A DNA stretch of 64,000 bases, taken from Bdellovibrio bacteriovorus. GTDB lineage: Bacteria; Bdellovibrionota; Bdellovibrionia; Bdellovibrionales; Bdellovibrionaceae. The DNA lies in assembly GCF_001592755.1 (NCBI RefSeq), contig NZ_LUKF01000012.1, forward strand, positions 124,001 through 188,000. Reading direction: 5' to 3'. Shown piece by piece: positions 16,959-26,091 of the stretch. The notes under the pieces were generated by a model, which had not been told where the DNA came from, did no database searches, and saw nothing but the letters and a program-made list of their open reading frames with translations. The position numbers and the translations under genes are program-made. Position 1 is the stretch's first letter. Each line of letters begins with the position of its first letter.

Positions 16959-17537
16959 CTAGAACTGGATTTTGCGTTCGAAATGACAAGTGTAGCCAGC
17001 GGGGTTCTTTTCGAGGTAATCCTGATGATATTCCTCAGCTTTCCAGAACTCACCGGCCTTCACGATCTGTGTTGCCAAAGTTTGTCCCCAAGCTGCAGAT
17101 TTTTCCACGCGGACTTTGATGCGCTCAGCATCTTCCCTCTGCGTCTCGGAAGTATAAAAAATCGCACTACGATATTGTGTTCCGATGTCATTACCCTGGC
17201 GATTCACAGTCGTGGGATCATGGATTTTAAAGAAGAACAAAAGCAGATCTTCATACTTCAATTTTTTAGGATCGAAGACGACTTTGACTGTTTCTGCGTG
17301 ATTGGTCGTGCCGGTTTTCACGATATTATAAGTGGCGTTTTTAGTATCGCCACCCATATATCCTACTTCCGTTTCTACAACGCCCGGAAGTTTACGAATC
17401 AAATCTTCCATGCCCCAGAAACAACCGCCTGCCAGATAGGAAATTTCAGTTGATGCCATAGGAGTGCCTTTCTTCTGCGTTTTCGCTAAAGATGTACTAA
17501 GACCAAAGAACAATAAAAATGCTATTAGGTATTTCAT
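16959..17537 (-). CDS. msrA: Exported peptide methionine sulfoxide reductase A
   Basis: Reduces methionine-S-sulfoxide in proteins. 192 residues. The catalytic motif GGCFWGMED is at about residues 37-45, and the family motifs GYMGG, NHAETVKVVFDP, HDPTT and AEEYHQDYLEKNP follow. Residues about 1-18 (MKYLIAFLLFFGLSTSLA) form a signal peptide, so the enzyme works in the periplasm and needs an external electron donor, which is not encoded nearby. MsrB is absent from the window. Confidence 0.93.
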   Translation of the reverse strand: MKYLIAFLLFFGLSTSLAKTQKKGTPMASTEISYLAGGCFWGMEDLIRKLPGVVETEVGYMGGDTKNATYNIVKTGTTNHAETVKVVFDPKKLKYEDLLLFFFKIHDPTTVNRQGNDIGTQYRSAIFYTSETQREDAERIKVRVEKSAAWGQTLATQIVKAGEFWKAEEYHQDYLEKNPAGYTCHFERKIQF

Positions 17538-17590
17538 TCTTTTATCTTAGCACTTAACACAAGGGGCTTACTAGCCCCTGTAAATTGACA

Positions 17591-18988
17591 CTATTCTTTT
17601 CCGAAGCCGCCGCCAGAGCCCGAGCACAATGTGAGAATATCACCAGCTTGAAACTTCTGCTGTCCCAACACGGGAAGGAGTTTATGTTCTCCCGCACGTT
17701 CTAAAGACATCTCGCTGGCGTCACCATGGCTGCAGTTTTTTGGAATGCGAGGGCGGTGCAAGGTGAGGTCTGTCAGCCAAGCCGCTTCGACTTCATCGCG
17801 GACTTCCAATTTTACGATAATACCGCGGCCGCCATTGTGCTTACCTTTTCCGCCCGCTGAGTGGCGCGAGTCCACGCGTTGGATTTTAACCGGGAAGTCA
17901 CGTTCCATCTGTTCAATGGAAAAAGGTTTTAAAAGAGCCGCTTCGCCTTCTTGATCCGAACGCGCGCCTTTGCCACCTGGTAAAGTCAGCAAGGCATGCT
18001 GTTCCTTGTGTTGCAGATCGAAGTGCAGAGGGCAGTGGCTAGATAAAGCCTTTTCATTTTTATGATGAATCTGCGATAAAGTCAGCTCCATCGCCGTCTT
18101 GATCGCGGCCACACCACAAGTCATACCTTTGTAAGTAGGTGCCGGATATTTTCCAACCAGCCAGCAGCCCGTGGGTTTTGTGATCTGAAGAATAGAGAAA
18201 GATCCACTGTTGGCAAATTGATCAAAGCCATAAAAACGGCTCAAGGCATGGAAGCAGGCTCCGTAAGTCGCAGACTCTGTCAGCGAAACCGTTTTTGCCG
18301 CCGTCGTGCCACTGAAATCCAAAGAAATTTTTCCGTCATGGATTTCCATATTCATGCGCAGAAGTTCGCCGCTATCCAGGACGATGTCGACGCGGGCCTC
18401 GCCGGAAGCACGTTCACTGATTCTTTGCACGGCCGCCTGTTTAGAAAGTTCAAGATACTCTTCAATCAGCTCGCCGGTGATAGTGAAACCAGTAAGTTCG
18501 ATGGCCTCATGCAGTTTTTTTGCTTTTACGGTCAAAGTTTGAATTTGTGCTTTGATCCATTCCACAAATTGAGGAGGGCAGGCCGGATGCGCTTGCATCG
18601 CTGCCAAGATCATTTCATTGACTTGATTCTTTTGACGAAGCGGTGTTGGCGGAATACGCAAACCTTCTTCTTCGACAGATTTAGTGATGCGAACAGATTT
18701 ATTCACGGACTGACGAGTCACCCACAAAAGATCTTCCGACACGGCCATGATAAAAGTCATGTCGCAAAGAACACTTCCACCGCTATAAGGGTCGTTAAGA
18801 AGAGCGATGTCGCCTTCTTCGAGTTTCAAATATTTGCTGGCGGTATTCGCGGCGGTTGTCAAAGTGCCATAAGTGACAGGATCTTGTCCTTTCACGGCCA
18901 GGACATCCCCTTCCGTCGTTAAAAGGGCCGACTCGCCTTGCAGGAAGTCGTTTAAAAGAGAGTGAAGAAGTTCGATTTGATAACTCAT
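17591..18988 (-). CDS. hyuB: Hydantoinase B / oxoprolinase family protein
   Basis: 466 residues, shorter than the usual 520-600 of HyuB. Family signatures: LNDPYSGGSVLCDMTFIMAV, SATYGACFHALSRFYG and near the end DSRHSAGGKGKHNGGRGI with CSGSGGGFGKE at the terminus. The start is the ATG at 18988, overlapping the stop of the upstream hyuA-like gene (ATGA); an ATG ten codons upstream would lie inside hyuA and is rejected. The A/B pair normally hydrolyses a cyclic amide (hydantoin or 5-oxoproline) with ATP, but the partner here has degenerate ATP motifs, so the reaction is uncertain. Confidence 0.82.
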   Translation of the reverse strand: MSYQIELLHSLLNDFLQGESALLTTEGDVLAVKGQDPVTYGTLTTAANTASKYLKLEEGDIALLNDPYSGGSVLCDMTFIMAVSEDLLWVTRQSVNKSVRITKSVEEEGLRIPPTPLRQKNQVNEMILAAMQAHPACPPQFVEWIKAQIQTLTVKAKKLHEAIELTGFTITGELIEEYLELSKQAAVQRISERASGEARVDIVLDSGELLRMNMEIHDGKISLDFSGTTAAKTVSLTESATYGACFHALSRFYGFDQFANSGSFSILQITKPTGCWLVGKYPAPTYKGMTCGVAAIKTAMELTLSQIHHKNEKALSSHCPLHFDLQHKEQHALLTLPGGKGARSDQEGEAALLKPFSIEQMERDFPVKIQRVDSRHSAGGKGKHNGGRGIIVKLEVRDEVEAAWLTDLTLHRPRIPKNCSHGDASEMSLERAGEHKLLPVLGQQKFQAGDILTLCSGSGGGFGKE

Positions 18989-20352
18989 AAGGACTCCTGC
19001 AAAGCTTGATGGCCACAAAGAGCTGTCGCATAAGATTCACTGAACTCTTCCGTTTCGATAACGGTGTGAGAATCTTTTTTGAAGGCATTGGCAAAGACAG
19101 TTGCTAGGGGACCTGTCACAACCAGCTTTGCGCTTTGTCGGTTGAGATAAGCTTCCATCGCGAGTCTTTGCAAAGTCAGACTTTGCATTTCCTTCGTCAA
19201 ATGGGAAATATCGCTGTCGCGAGTTTGGCTGATTTTTGAAAGAGCAAAGAATGAATTCTTAAAGCGCTGAATACCTTGCGCTGAAAAACGGTCTTCTAAG
19301 CCAGGAAGTTTCGTGAGCTTGGCATTTTCAGCCCATAAATCCAAAAGCGAAGGTTTTTGCCCACGACCCAAGAACATAGGACCGGGTTCCCAGCCCTCTT
19401 GAGTTTTACTGAAATCGAAGCGACCAAAAGTATTTAAAGCAATTCCCAACGTTGGTTGGATTCCAAGTTCGATCGTCTTTAAATGCGGTACTTCCACCGC
19501 GCCCCAAGGACTTTCCCACGCCGAACTCCAAGAAGCGCCAGAGATCAGCAAGAAGCCTTCAAGTCCCAAGTACAAGACGTCGGCTTTTTTCATGGCACCG
19601 AAGTAGTGACCTAAAGCGGTTCCTGCAGAAAAAAGACTGCTGACGTGTTGAGAAGAATCTTCCTGGAACAGTTTACCGGAAGAATTAAGGAAGTAGATTT
19701 CTTCCTTAGTAACGGCACCGTCCAGAGCGGCTATGATTTCTGCTTTACGATCGGTGAACACGCTAGAGATCGTCGCATTCAATGCATTCTTGTTCCAACG
19801 ACTGACTTCATGAGGATTGTCGTTGTTTTCCGGAGTAAAGACCTCCAAGCCCTTTTCTTGCAGATAGTTTTTTGCGACCTGAAGATTTGCCGGATGAGTG
19901 GCAGAGTGCAAGAAGTGCAAACACACTTTCTTGCAACCCATCATCTGAAGTTTGGCAACCACGGGTTCAAGATCATTGGTATCTAAGGGAATTTCAACAG
20001 TGCCATTAGCAAGAACACGCTCACGCACAGAAAAAAGCAGATCTTTGCTTGTCAAAGTTTGCTCTGGTGATTTCGCGCAAAGGTGCAACCAGTGTTCGAA
20101 GCCCTCGGTCGTGATATGCGCGACCGCGCCACTGAGTTCGTAGCTCAAAAGTTTTTTAGGCAGGCGCAAGCTCACGAAAGCTTGAGTCGGTTTTTGTCCT
20201 GCATGTTCGCTAACGAATTGGGACAGGCTTTGTTTAAGACTTTCGCGCGCAAGATAAACTCTTTTTTGCGCTACTGGTTTTGTATCTGACAGAAGCGAGT
20301 ACTCAGCGAAGGACTCACCAACGCTCACCCCTAACAAGAAACGGTTTTGCAT
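18985..20352 (-). CDS. Divergent hydantoinase A / oxoprolinase-like protein
   Basis: 455 residues against roughly 650 for typical HyuA. Placement directly before and overlapping hyuB by four bases, and a stretch GPMFLGRGQKPSLLDL resembling the HyuA segment before PTVTDA, support the assignment. The N-terminal ASKHA phosphate loop, usually DVGGTFTD, reads GVSVGESFAEYS, and other glycine-rich loops are weak. It may have lost ATP hydrolysis, or act as a structural partner of the B subunit. Family membership is inferred mainly from context. Confidence 0.6.
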   Translation of the reverse strand: MQNRFLLGVSVGESFAEYSLLSDTKPVAQKRVYLARESLKQSLSQFVSEHAGQKPTQAFVSLRLPKKLLSYELSGAVAHITTEGFEHWLHLCAKSPEQTLTSKDLLFSVRERVLANGTVEIPLDTNDLEPVVAKLQMMGCKKVCLHFLHSATHPANLQVAKNYLQEKGLEVFTPENNDNPHEVSRWNKNALNATISSVFTDRKAEIIAALDGAVTKEEIYFLNSSGKLFQEDSSQHVSSLFSAGTALGHYFGAMKKADVLYLGLEGFLLISGASWSSAWESPWGAVEVPHLKTIELGIQPTLGIALNTFGRFDFSKTQEGWEPGPMFLGRGQKPSLLDLWAENAKLTKLPGLEDRFSAQGIQRFKNSFFALSKISQTRDSDISHLTKEMQSLTLQRLAMEAYLNRQSAKLVVTGPLATVFANAFKKDSHTVIETEEFSESYATALCGHQALQESL

Positions 20353-20445
20353 TTTTAAACGCTCTCTATTGAAAATACTCTGGAATATGTTAAAGCTAGA
20401 CGCACAGGTATACCAAAATAAAGTCTGTAAGCAAAGGATTCTAAA

Positions 20446-21567
20446 GTGAAGATTTCTCCCGAAATTCTAAACCTGGTTCCCTATAAACCTGGTAAGCCGA
20501 TTTCAGAAACGCAACGCGAATACGGTTTAACGACAGTTTATAAACTGGCAAGTAACGAAAATCCCTTAGGTCCCAGCCCGAAAGCCATGGATGCGGTTAA
20601 AAGAGCTTTGGATCACCAAAATCTTTACCCAGATCCTTCTCACTATGAGCTTTTGCAAACTCTTTCTAAAGAGTGGGGTGTGCCTACCAAACAATTGGCG
20701 ATTGGCAACGGAAGCGACGAGCTGATTGATCTTTTGACTCGCATTTACTGTGAGCCTCAAGACGGTGTTTTAACGTCCGTAGCGGCTTTTAACGCTTACG
20801 AGGTCAGTGCACCCGCGAATCGCGCGGTGATTCGTAAAGTGCCGATGAAAGAGGGTTATCGCTTTGATTTAGCAGCCATTGCCGAACATTTCTTTGCACA
20901 TCCTGAACAAAATATTCGCCTGGTGTTTGTTTCAAATCCGAACAATCCCACAGGAACATATGCGCCCAAACAAGAGGTCGAAGCCTTCTTGGAAAAACTA
21001 GGAAATCGCGATGATGTGATGATTATTTTTGACGAGGCTTATAATGAATTTGTTCGCGCCTCTGATTATGTTTCTGCTCAAAAATACATCAACACGTATA
21101 AAAATCTGATTGTACTTCGCACCTTCTCAAAAATTTACGGTTTGGCCGGCTTCCGCATCGGCGCCATGGTGGCTCCTCCGGAGGTTGTGGAGGTCTTTAA
21201 CCGTGTGCGCAAACCGTTTAATGTCAACGATTTAGCGCAGGTCGCGGCAAATGCGGCTCTGCAAGATAAAGAATTTATTGAGCGTTCGCAGCAGATTTGC
21301 TGGAAAGGGCTTGATTACTTCTACAAGAAGTTAGAAGAATTAGGCCTGCCTTACATTCCATCTCAAGGGAACTTTGTCATGTTTGACACCCTTCGCGACG
21401 CCGCCAAGGTGAATGAAGCCTTGTTACGTCGTGGGATTATTATGAGACCGCTATTGAACTACGGGTTCAAGACGCATCTGCGTTTGAGTGTAGGCCTTGA
21501 TCATGAAAACCAAGCGGCGATTGCAGCTTTGGCTGAAGTGCTCAAAGAAATACCGGCGTTGTCGTAA
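20446..21567 (+). CDS. hisC: Histidinol-phosphate aminotransferase
   Basis: PLP class-I/II aminotransferase of histidine biosynthesis. 373 residues, starting with GTG after aaagga. Motifs: ASNENPLGPSPKAMDAV near residue 36, SNPNNPTGTY, the aspartate in IIFDEAYNEF and the Schiff-base lysine in RTFSKIYGLAGFRIG near residue 230. Related enzymes act on aromatic amino acids, so the exact substrate is inferred. It precedes cmk by 24 bases, an order seen with hisC or aroA in many genomes. Confidence 0.88.
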   Translation: MKISPEILNLVPYKPGKPISETQREYGLTTVYKLASNENPLGPSPKAMDAVKRALDHQNLYPDPSHYELLQTLSKEWGVPTKQLAIGNGSDELIDLLTRIYCEPQDGVLTSVAAFNAYEVSAPANRAVIRKVPMKEGYRFDLAAIAEHFFAHPEQNIRLVFVSNPNNPTGTYAPKQEVEAFLEKLGNRDDVMIIFDEAYNEFVRASDYVSAQKYINTYKNLIVLRTFSKIYGLAGFRIGAMVAPPEVVEVFNRVRKPFNVNDLAQVAANAALQDKEFIERSQQICWKGLDYFYKKLEELGLPYIPSQGNFVMFDTLRDAAKVNEALLRRGIIMRPLLNYGFKTHLRLSVGLDHENQAAIAALAEVLKEIPALS

Positions 21568-21591
21568 GACAGCGCCCTAGTTGGAGAGTAA

Positions 21592-22245
21592 ATGGGAATG
21601 GTTATTACGATTGATGGCCCTGCGGCCTCTGGGAAATCTTCTGTAAGTAGAGAACTTGCTCGTCGTTTGGGCTGGCAATGGGTTTCTACAGGAGCTTTCT
21701 ATCGTGGTTTGGCCTTCGCCGCTCTTCAATTGCAAATCGATCTTGATGACGTGAAGTCATTAACAGACCTGACGCACAATCCGGTATGGAGCGTGCGTAT
21801 GGAGCATGATCGCACGAAAGTTTTCTTTAAAGACCAAGATGTCACAGATTTGATCGCTCACGAAGACGTGGGTAATTTCGCTAGTAAAGTCAGTCACTAT
21901 CCCGAAGTGCGCAAAGCTCTTTTGGAAGCACAAAGAAACTGCAGCAGTGGCCCTCAAGGTTTAGTTGCTGAAGGCCGTGATTGCGGAACTGTTGTTTTTC
22001 CTGAAGCGGAAGCCAAAGTTTATCTTACTGCAAACAGTGAACACCGCGCCGCTCGTCGTGCGGCTGAGCTAGGCCTTGCTCAAGACGATATGGTTAAAGC
22101 GCAGCAACAGCGTGATCATCAAGACTCTACTCGCAAAGTAGCTCCTATGGCTGTTCCTGATGATGCGTTGGTTGTGGATACAACAGCTCTCAATCTTGAA
22201 CAAGTCGTCGACAAAGTCGTCGAATACGTCAAAAACAAAATTTAA
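21592..22245 (+). CDS. cmk: Cytidylate kinase
   Basis: Phosphorylates CMP/dCMP with ATP. 217 residues. The P-loop ITIDGPAASGKSSVSRELA is at the start, followed by the TGAFYRGLA substrate motif and AEGRDCGTVVFP typical of Cmk. A ggag ribosome site is five bases from the ATG. It follows hisC closely. The stop codon is immediately followed by a duplicated palindrome-arm repeat. rpsA, often the next gene after cmk, is 14 kb away. Confidence 0.95.
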   Translation: MGMVITIDGPAASGKSSVSRELARRLGWQWVSTGAFYRGLAFAALQLQIDLDDVKSLTDLTHNPVWSVRMEHDRTKVFFKDQDVTDLIAHEDVGNFASKVSHYPEVRKALLEAQRNCSSGPQGLVAEGRDCGTVVFPEAEAKVYLTANSEHRAARRAAELGLAQDDMVKAQQQRDHQDSTRKVAPMAVPDDALVVDTTALNLEQVVDKVVEYVKNKI

Positions 22246-22275
22246 CCAAAAGGTGCCAGAACCAAAAGGTGCCAG
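22244..22275 (+). repeat. Tandem 16-base repeat of the ggtgcc family
   Basis: The unit aaccaaaaggtgccag occurs twice head to tail at 22244-22259 and 22260-22275, beginning within the cmk stop codon. The same sequence (with one extra A) follows another stop codon at about 50784, where it forms one arm of an inverted repeat. No opposite arm is seen here. Confidence 0.75.
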
Positions 22276-22288
22276 GGGATTTCTGGCT

Positions 22289-22660
22289 TTAGCGACGGCA
22301 GGATTCCAGAAGGATTTTTTTGCCGTTAGCGGGACCCTGCATAACAGTGTAATCCGTGAAGATGCCACGACCTGTTTTATAATTCACTTCCAGCGATTGT
22401 TTCGCTGTGATCATACCCATTCTTTTTTTACTGCCTACGATGTGAAGACCGTCGCCATCATTTTTAAGCAATTGATTTTCGTGGTGAATGGCAATGACGG
22501 TGGGACTTTCAGCTTTTTGCGCAGGTTCAACCGCGATATCACCAAAATCCGTTAAAGAAATATTGTAATCGCGACAGCTGACGACAACTTCGTTTGTTGC
22601 AGAGGCCGCACCGGCAAATGACACCGTCAGAAGAAATAAGCTTAAAGATTTGAATGTCAT
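22289..22660 (-). CDS. Small secreted protein, function unknown
   Basis: 123 residues with a signal peptide (about 1-21, ending ASA). Two cysteines (VVSCRDYN and LESCRR) at either end of the mature chain could form a disulfide. No domain recognised. The ATG has gaggcc upstream. It is convergent with cmk and separated from it by the tandem repeat. Confidence 0.65.
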   Translation of the reverse strand: MTFKSLSLFLLTVSFAGAASATNEVVVSCRDYNISLTDFGDIAVEPAQKAESPTVIAIHHENQLLKNDGDGLHIVGSKKRMGMITAKQSLEVNYKTGRGIFTDYTVMQGPANGKKILLESCRR

Positions 22661-22855
22661 AGAGGCCTCCGAAAAACTGTACTTATCCCCTATACAAGCT
22701 CTGTGCCCTGTCAGCTGACGTATAAAGGGGGAAGGTCGCGGAAGTGACGCCCAACGCCTGCACAGGCATGAAAAAAACTCAAAGACCCGCCTGTTTTTAG
22801 TCAGGGCCGAGCCAAGAGTTTTGGAATTTAAACGGCCTTCTTTTTTAATAGTTCT

Positions 22856-23542
22856 ATGAAAACACTTCGCGGAATTATTTTAGATGTGGATGGAACTTTG
22901 ATCGATAGCAATCACGCTCATGCCGAATCCTGGGTTCGCGCCTTGGGGGAGTATGGCATTGTCACGACCTATGCCGAAGTCCGCGAAAAAATTGGAATGG
23001 GTGGAGACAACCTCTTGCCTGCGGTCAGCGATATCGAAGAAGACAGTGAAAAAGGAAAAAAGATTTCTCGTCGAAGAGCTGAAATATTTCAGATCGAGTA
23101 TTTGCCTTATTTGAAGCCCTTTAAAAAAACTCGTCAGTTGATTCAGTTTTTCCAGCAAGAAGGTGTGAAGATGGTCGTGGCAAGTTCATCTTCAAAGGAA
23201 GATTTGCAAGGCTTGCTTAAGATGGCTCACGTTGATGATCTTTTGCCGCAAAGAACTTCAAAAGATGACGTCGAAGTTTCTAAGCCCGCACCTGATATTA
23301 TCCAGGCTGCTTTAAAGAAACTGCAGATCCCGGCTTCCAATACCGTGATGTTGGGCGATACGCCTTATGATATTATCGCTGCCCAAAAAGCGGGCGTCGA
23401 AACCATCGCTTTGACCTGCGGCGGCTGGAGCGCCAAAGATTTATCCGGAGCCGTGGCTATTTATCGCGATCCCGAAGATTTTTTGTGGCACTTGGAGAAA
23501 AACGGTCGTCCTGAAATCAGTGGTGATTCAAAACATCGTTAA
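22856..23542 (+). CDS. HAD-superfamily phosphatase (beta-phosphoglucomutase-like)
   Basis: 228 residues. The nucleophile motif ILDVDGTLIDSNHAHAESW is at about residues 8-26, with a four-helix cap, motif II VVASSSSKED, motif III lysine near VSKPAPDII and motif IV GDTPYDIIAAQKAG. This is the HAD subfamily IA layout, as in phosphoglycolate phosphatase and beta-phosphoglucomutase. The substrate cannot be deduced. The last 26 bases overlap the end of the convergent kinase gene. Confidence 0.85.
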   Translation: MKTLRGIILDVDGTLIDSNHAHAESWVRALGEYGIVTTYAEVREKIGMGGDNLLPAVSDIEEDSEKGKKISRRRAEIFQIEYLPYLKPFKKTRQLIQFFQQEGVKMVVASSSSKEDLQGLLKMAHVDDLLPQRTSKDDVEVSKPAPDIIQAALKKLQIPASNTVMLGDTPYDIIAAQKAGVETIALTCGGWSAKDLSGAVAIYRDPEDFLWHLEKNGRPEISGDSKHR

Positions 23543-25904
23543 TCTTGTGCAGCAGGGCCGCACGATTTACGGGCTTGGTTAAATGCGCATCGCAACCAGC
23601 GGCGATGGAATTGTCGATTTCTTCGGGCAGAGCGTGTGCCGTCAAAGCGATGATCGGCTTCTTGTATCCTTGAGCACGCAAACGCCGTGTGGCCTCAAGA
23701 CCGTCCAAACCTGGCATCTGCACGTCCATTAAAATCACATCGAAGTTATCTTGGAATGCCTTATCAATGACTTCATAGCCGTTAACGGCGGATTCAACAC
23801 GGAAGTGACTGTTTTTAAGGAAATGTCGGATCAAGAGTTCGTTGTCAGGCATGTCCTCGGCCAGCAGAATACTTTTTTCATGACCGTCGACAACGATGGC
23901 GGGATCAGGAGTAGCTGCGTTTTTCTTCTCGGCTTCCTTAATTCCCTGCAAGTGATCTTCATCTTCAGAGGTGATGCTAAGAAGGAATGTGCTTCCTTTA
24001 CCCAGTTCGCTCTTTTCTAGAATCAGATCTCCACCTAAAGACTTCGCAATATGGCGAGAAAGGATCAGGCCCAGTCCCGTGCCACCAAACTTTCTGGCGA
24101 TCGAACTGTCAGCCTGACTGAAGGGTTGAAAGAGTTTTTTCTGACCGTCGGCCGAAATACCGACTCCGGTGTCTTCGACCTCGACGTAAAGGACGTTCTT
24201 GTCATAGATGTGCTCGGCTCTTAGGCGCAAAGTGATAATTCCTTTTTCGGAAAACTTAATGGAGTTCCCAATCAAATTCACTAAGATCTGTCTTAAGCGC
24301 AGTTGATCAGAGCAAATTTTTTTCGGTAAAGAACTTTGTTTGATCACGTGGATTTGGATTTTCTTTTGCTCGGCTAACAGCCGCAAAGAACTGACAACTT
24401 CATCAATAAGTTCCGTAAAGCTGAATGCGGATTTTTCGATGGGGACTTTGCCGGCTTCAAATTTTGAAAGATCCAGAATATCATCAATCAGACGTAAAAG
24501 CTGACTGCCGTTGGCCTGAATGCGCGACAAGTGTTCTTTCTGTTCGGCATTTAATGATTCTGTGGAAAGAAGATCGGCAAACCCCAATATCGCATTCATA
24601 GGCGTGCGAATCTCGTGACTCATATTTGCTAAAAACTGCATCTTGGCTTGAGTGGCCGCCTGCGCGACTTCTTTCGCCTTTTTTTCTCTTTCAAATGACT
24701 TATTTAATTCTGCCGTGCGATCTTCCACGCGTCGTTCAAGCTCGACCTGAGCTTGAATCAGCTTTTCTTCAATGGCTTTGCGATCGGTAATATCCTGAGT
24801 GGTTCCCAGCATGCGTACGACATTGCCATCGTTGTCTAAAAGAACACGCCCCCGACTTTGCACGAAACGAGAAATCGTTTTTGCCGGAAGGATCTTATAG
24901 TCAATATCCAGATAGGATTTATGAATTAAACATTCTTTAAAGGCCACTTCGACGCGATGACGGTCTTCGGGGCTGACTAATCGAAAAATATCGTGAATGT
25001 TCACTGTTGAGCCGATTTTTTCCATCGACAAAATGGAATACATCTCATCTGAGAGTGAAACCGAATTATCAATCGTATTCCAATCCCAACTTCCGACATG
25101 AGCAATGGCCTGAGCTTCTCGCAGCTGGGCTTCCCGAGTGCGGATCACCTCATCAGCTTCTTGTTCACGGCGAACTAAAATACGATCAAAAATAGAACCG
25201 GTGAGTGCGATGATTAATATCATGCAAGTCAGCCCACCCACCACATATGCCAATGTGTTGGTGCCTAAGACGGCCCCTGCAAAAGAGGGATAGTCGTGAA
25301 GATGTTCAAAAGTGGCGGCCTCCATACCTACGTAGTGCATTCCGGAAACGGCGGCCCCCATCAATAAGCTTGCAAAGACGTGAAGAGTGAAAGGGCTTTT
25401 TGAAGTTCTAAATTTTAAAGAAACCCCTAAAGCAGCGAAAGAAGCAATCGCTGCAATGACCACTGACAGCGCCACCAAAGTATAATCCCAAATGATTCTT
25501 GCAGGCATGCGCATAGAGGCCATGCCAATGTAGTGCATACCTGCAATGGCCACCGCCATTATCAAGCCCCCAAGAATGATGGAATAAAGAGGAACTTTTT
25601 TTCGACTGATGATGAAGAAGGCTAAGCCTGATGCACTGATCGCGACGACAATGGAAAGTATTGAAAGCCAGACGTCATAGGCCATCTCCATTCCCGGCAT
25701 TTTCAAAGCTAACATGCCGATGAAGTGCATGCTCCAAATGCCGATACCCATGACGATGGCACCGATCGAAAGCCAATAAAGACTCGAGCGACCTAAGGTC
25801 TGCTGTATGCGAAGAATAATATCCAGCGCGACGTAAGAAGCCATCGTGGCCACGACAATCGATAGGGCAATAAGTCCTGGACTCCAAACAGTTTGCATCT
25901 CCAT
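23517..25904 (-). CDS. MHYT-domain hybrid histidine kinase
   Basis: 795 residues. The N-terminal about 240 residues are a seven-helix MHYT sensor with repeated motifs (SMHFIGMLALKMP, GMHYIGMASMRMP, GMHYVGME) proposed to bind a metal and sense O2, CO or NO. A PAS domain follows (about 260-370), a coiled coil, then HisKA with phospho-acceptor His430 in NMSHEIRTP, an HATPase with DTGVGIS and GGTGLGLIL, and a C-terminal receiver with Asp727 in ILMDVQMPG. There is no output domain, so it should pass phosphate to a separate protein not present nearby. It is divergent from nirK, which makes gas sensing attractive but unproven. A start at the ATG two codons downstream is equally possible. Confidence 0.9.
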   Translation of the reverse strand: MEMQTVWSPGLIALSIVVATMASYVALDIILRIQQTLGRSSLYWLSIGAIVMGIGIWSMHFIGMLALKMPGMEMAYDVWLSILSIVVAISASGLAFFIISRKKVPLYSIILGGLIMAVAIAGMHYIGMASMRMPARIIWDYTLVALSVVIAAIASFAALGVSLKFRTSKSPFTLHVFASLLMGAAVSGMHYVGMEAATFEHLHDYPSFAGAVLGTNTLAYVVGGLTCMILIIALTGSIFDRILVRREQEADEVIRTREAQLREAQAIAHVGSWDWNTIDNSVSLSDEMYSILSMEKIGSTVNIHDIFRLVSPEDRHRVEVAFKECLIHKSYLDIDYKILPAKTISRFVQSRGRVLLDNDGNVVRMLGTTQDITDRKAIEEKLIQAQVELERRVEDRTAELNKSFEREKKAKEVAQAATQAKMQFLANMSHEIRTPMNAILGFADLLSTESLNAEQKEHLSRIQANGSQLLRLIDDILDLSKFEAGKVPIEKSAFSFTELIDEVVSSLRLLAEQKKIQIHVIKQSSLPKKICSDQLRLRQILVNLIGNSIKFSEKGIITLRLRAEHIYDKNVLYVEVEDTGVGISADGQKKLFQPFSQADSSIARKFGGTGLGLILSRHIAKSLGGDLILEKSELGKGSTFLLSITSEDEDHLQGIKEAEKKNAATPDPAIVVDGHEKSILLAEDMPDNELLIRHFLKNSHFRVESAVNGYEVIDKAFQDNFDVILMDVQMPGLDGLEATRRLRAQGYKKPIIALTAHALPEEIDNSIAAGCDAHLTKPVNRAALLHKINDVLNHH

Positions 25905-26031
25905 ATCCCTATACTAGCACTGGTACAAAAACGGGTTAGTGTTTTGTCTAATCACGGGTGTGTTTGTGCTAAAGTGCATTCGCGATGGCAGACCTATTTT
26001 GATACAGGAAGGAGGGTGGATTTTTTGAAAA

Positions 26032-26045
26032 ATGACCCGGATCAT
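26032..26045. promoter_or_regulatory. FNR/DNR-type box upstream of nirK
   Basis: atgacccggatcat matches 7 of 10 positions of TTGAT-N4-ATCAA. Its centre is about 53 bases before the nirK ATG, which would fit a class II activator position for a transcript start close to the gene. Confidence 0.6.
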
Positions 26046-26091
26046 TTTCTTAGCAGATGACATAGCGGATCCTTCAGACAAGGAGTTATGT

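Noticed and set aside
18218-18922. 234-codon open frame on the plus strand
   Set aside because: It lies entirely antisense to the hydantoinase B gene, whose family motifs are clear; its translation is rich in Arg, His and Cys without any domain.
26032-26091. Upstream ATG start for nirK
   Set aside because: It lies in the FNR box and would bury the signal peptide 20 residues inside the protein; the ATG at 26092 has a good ribosome site.
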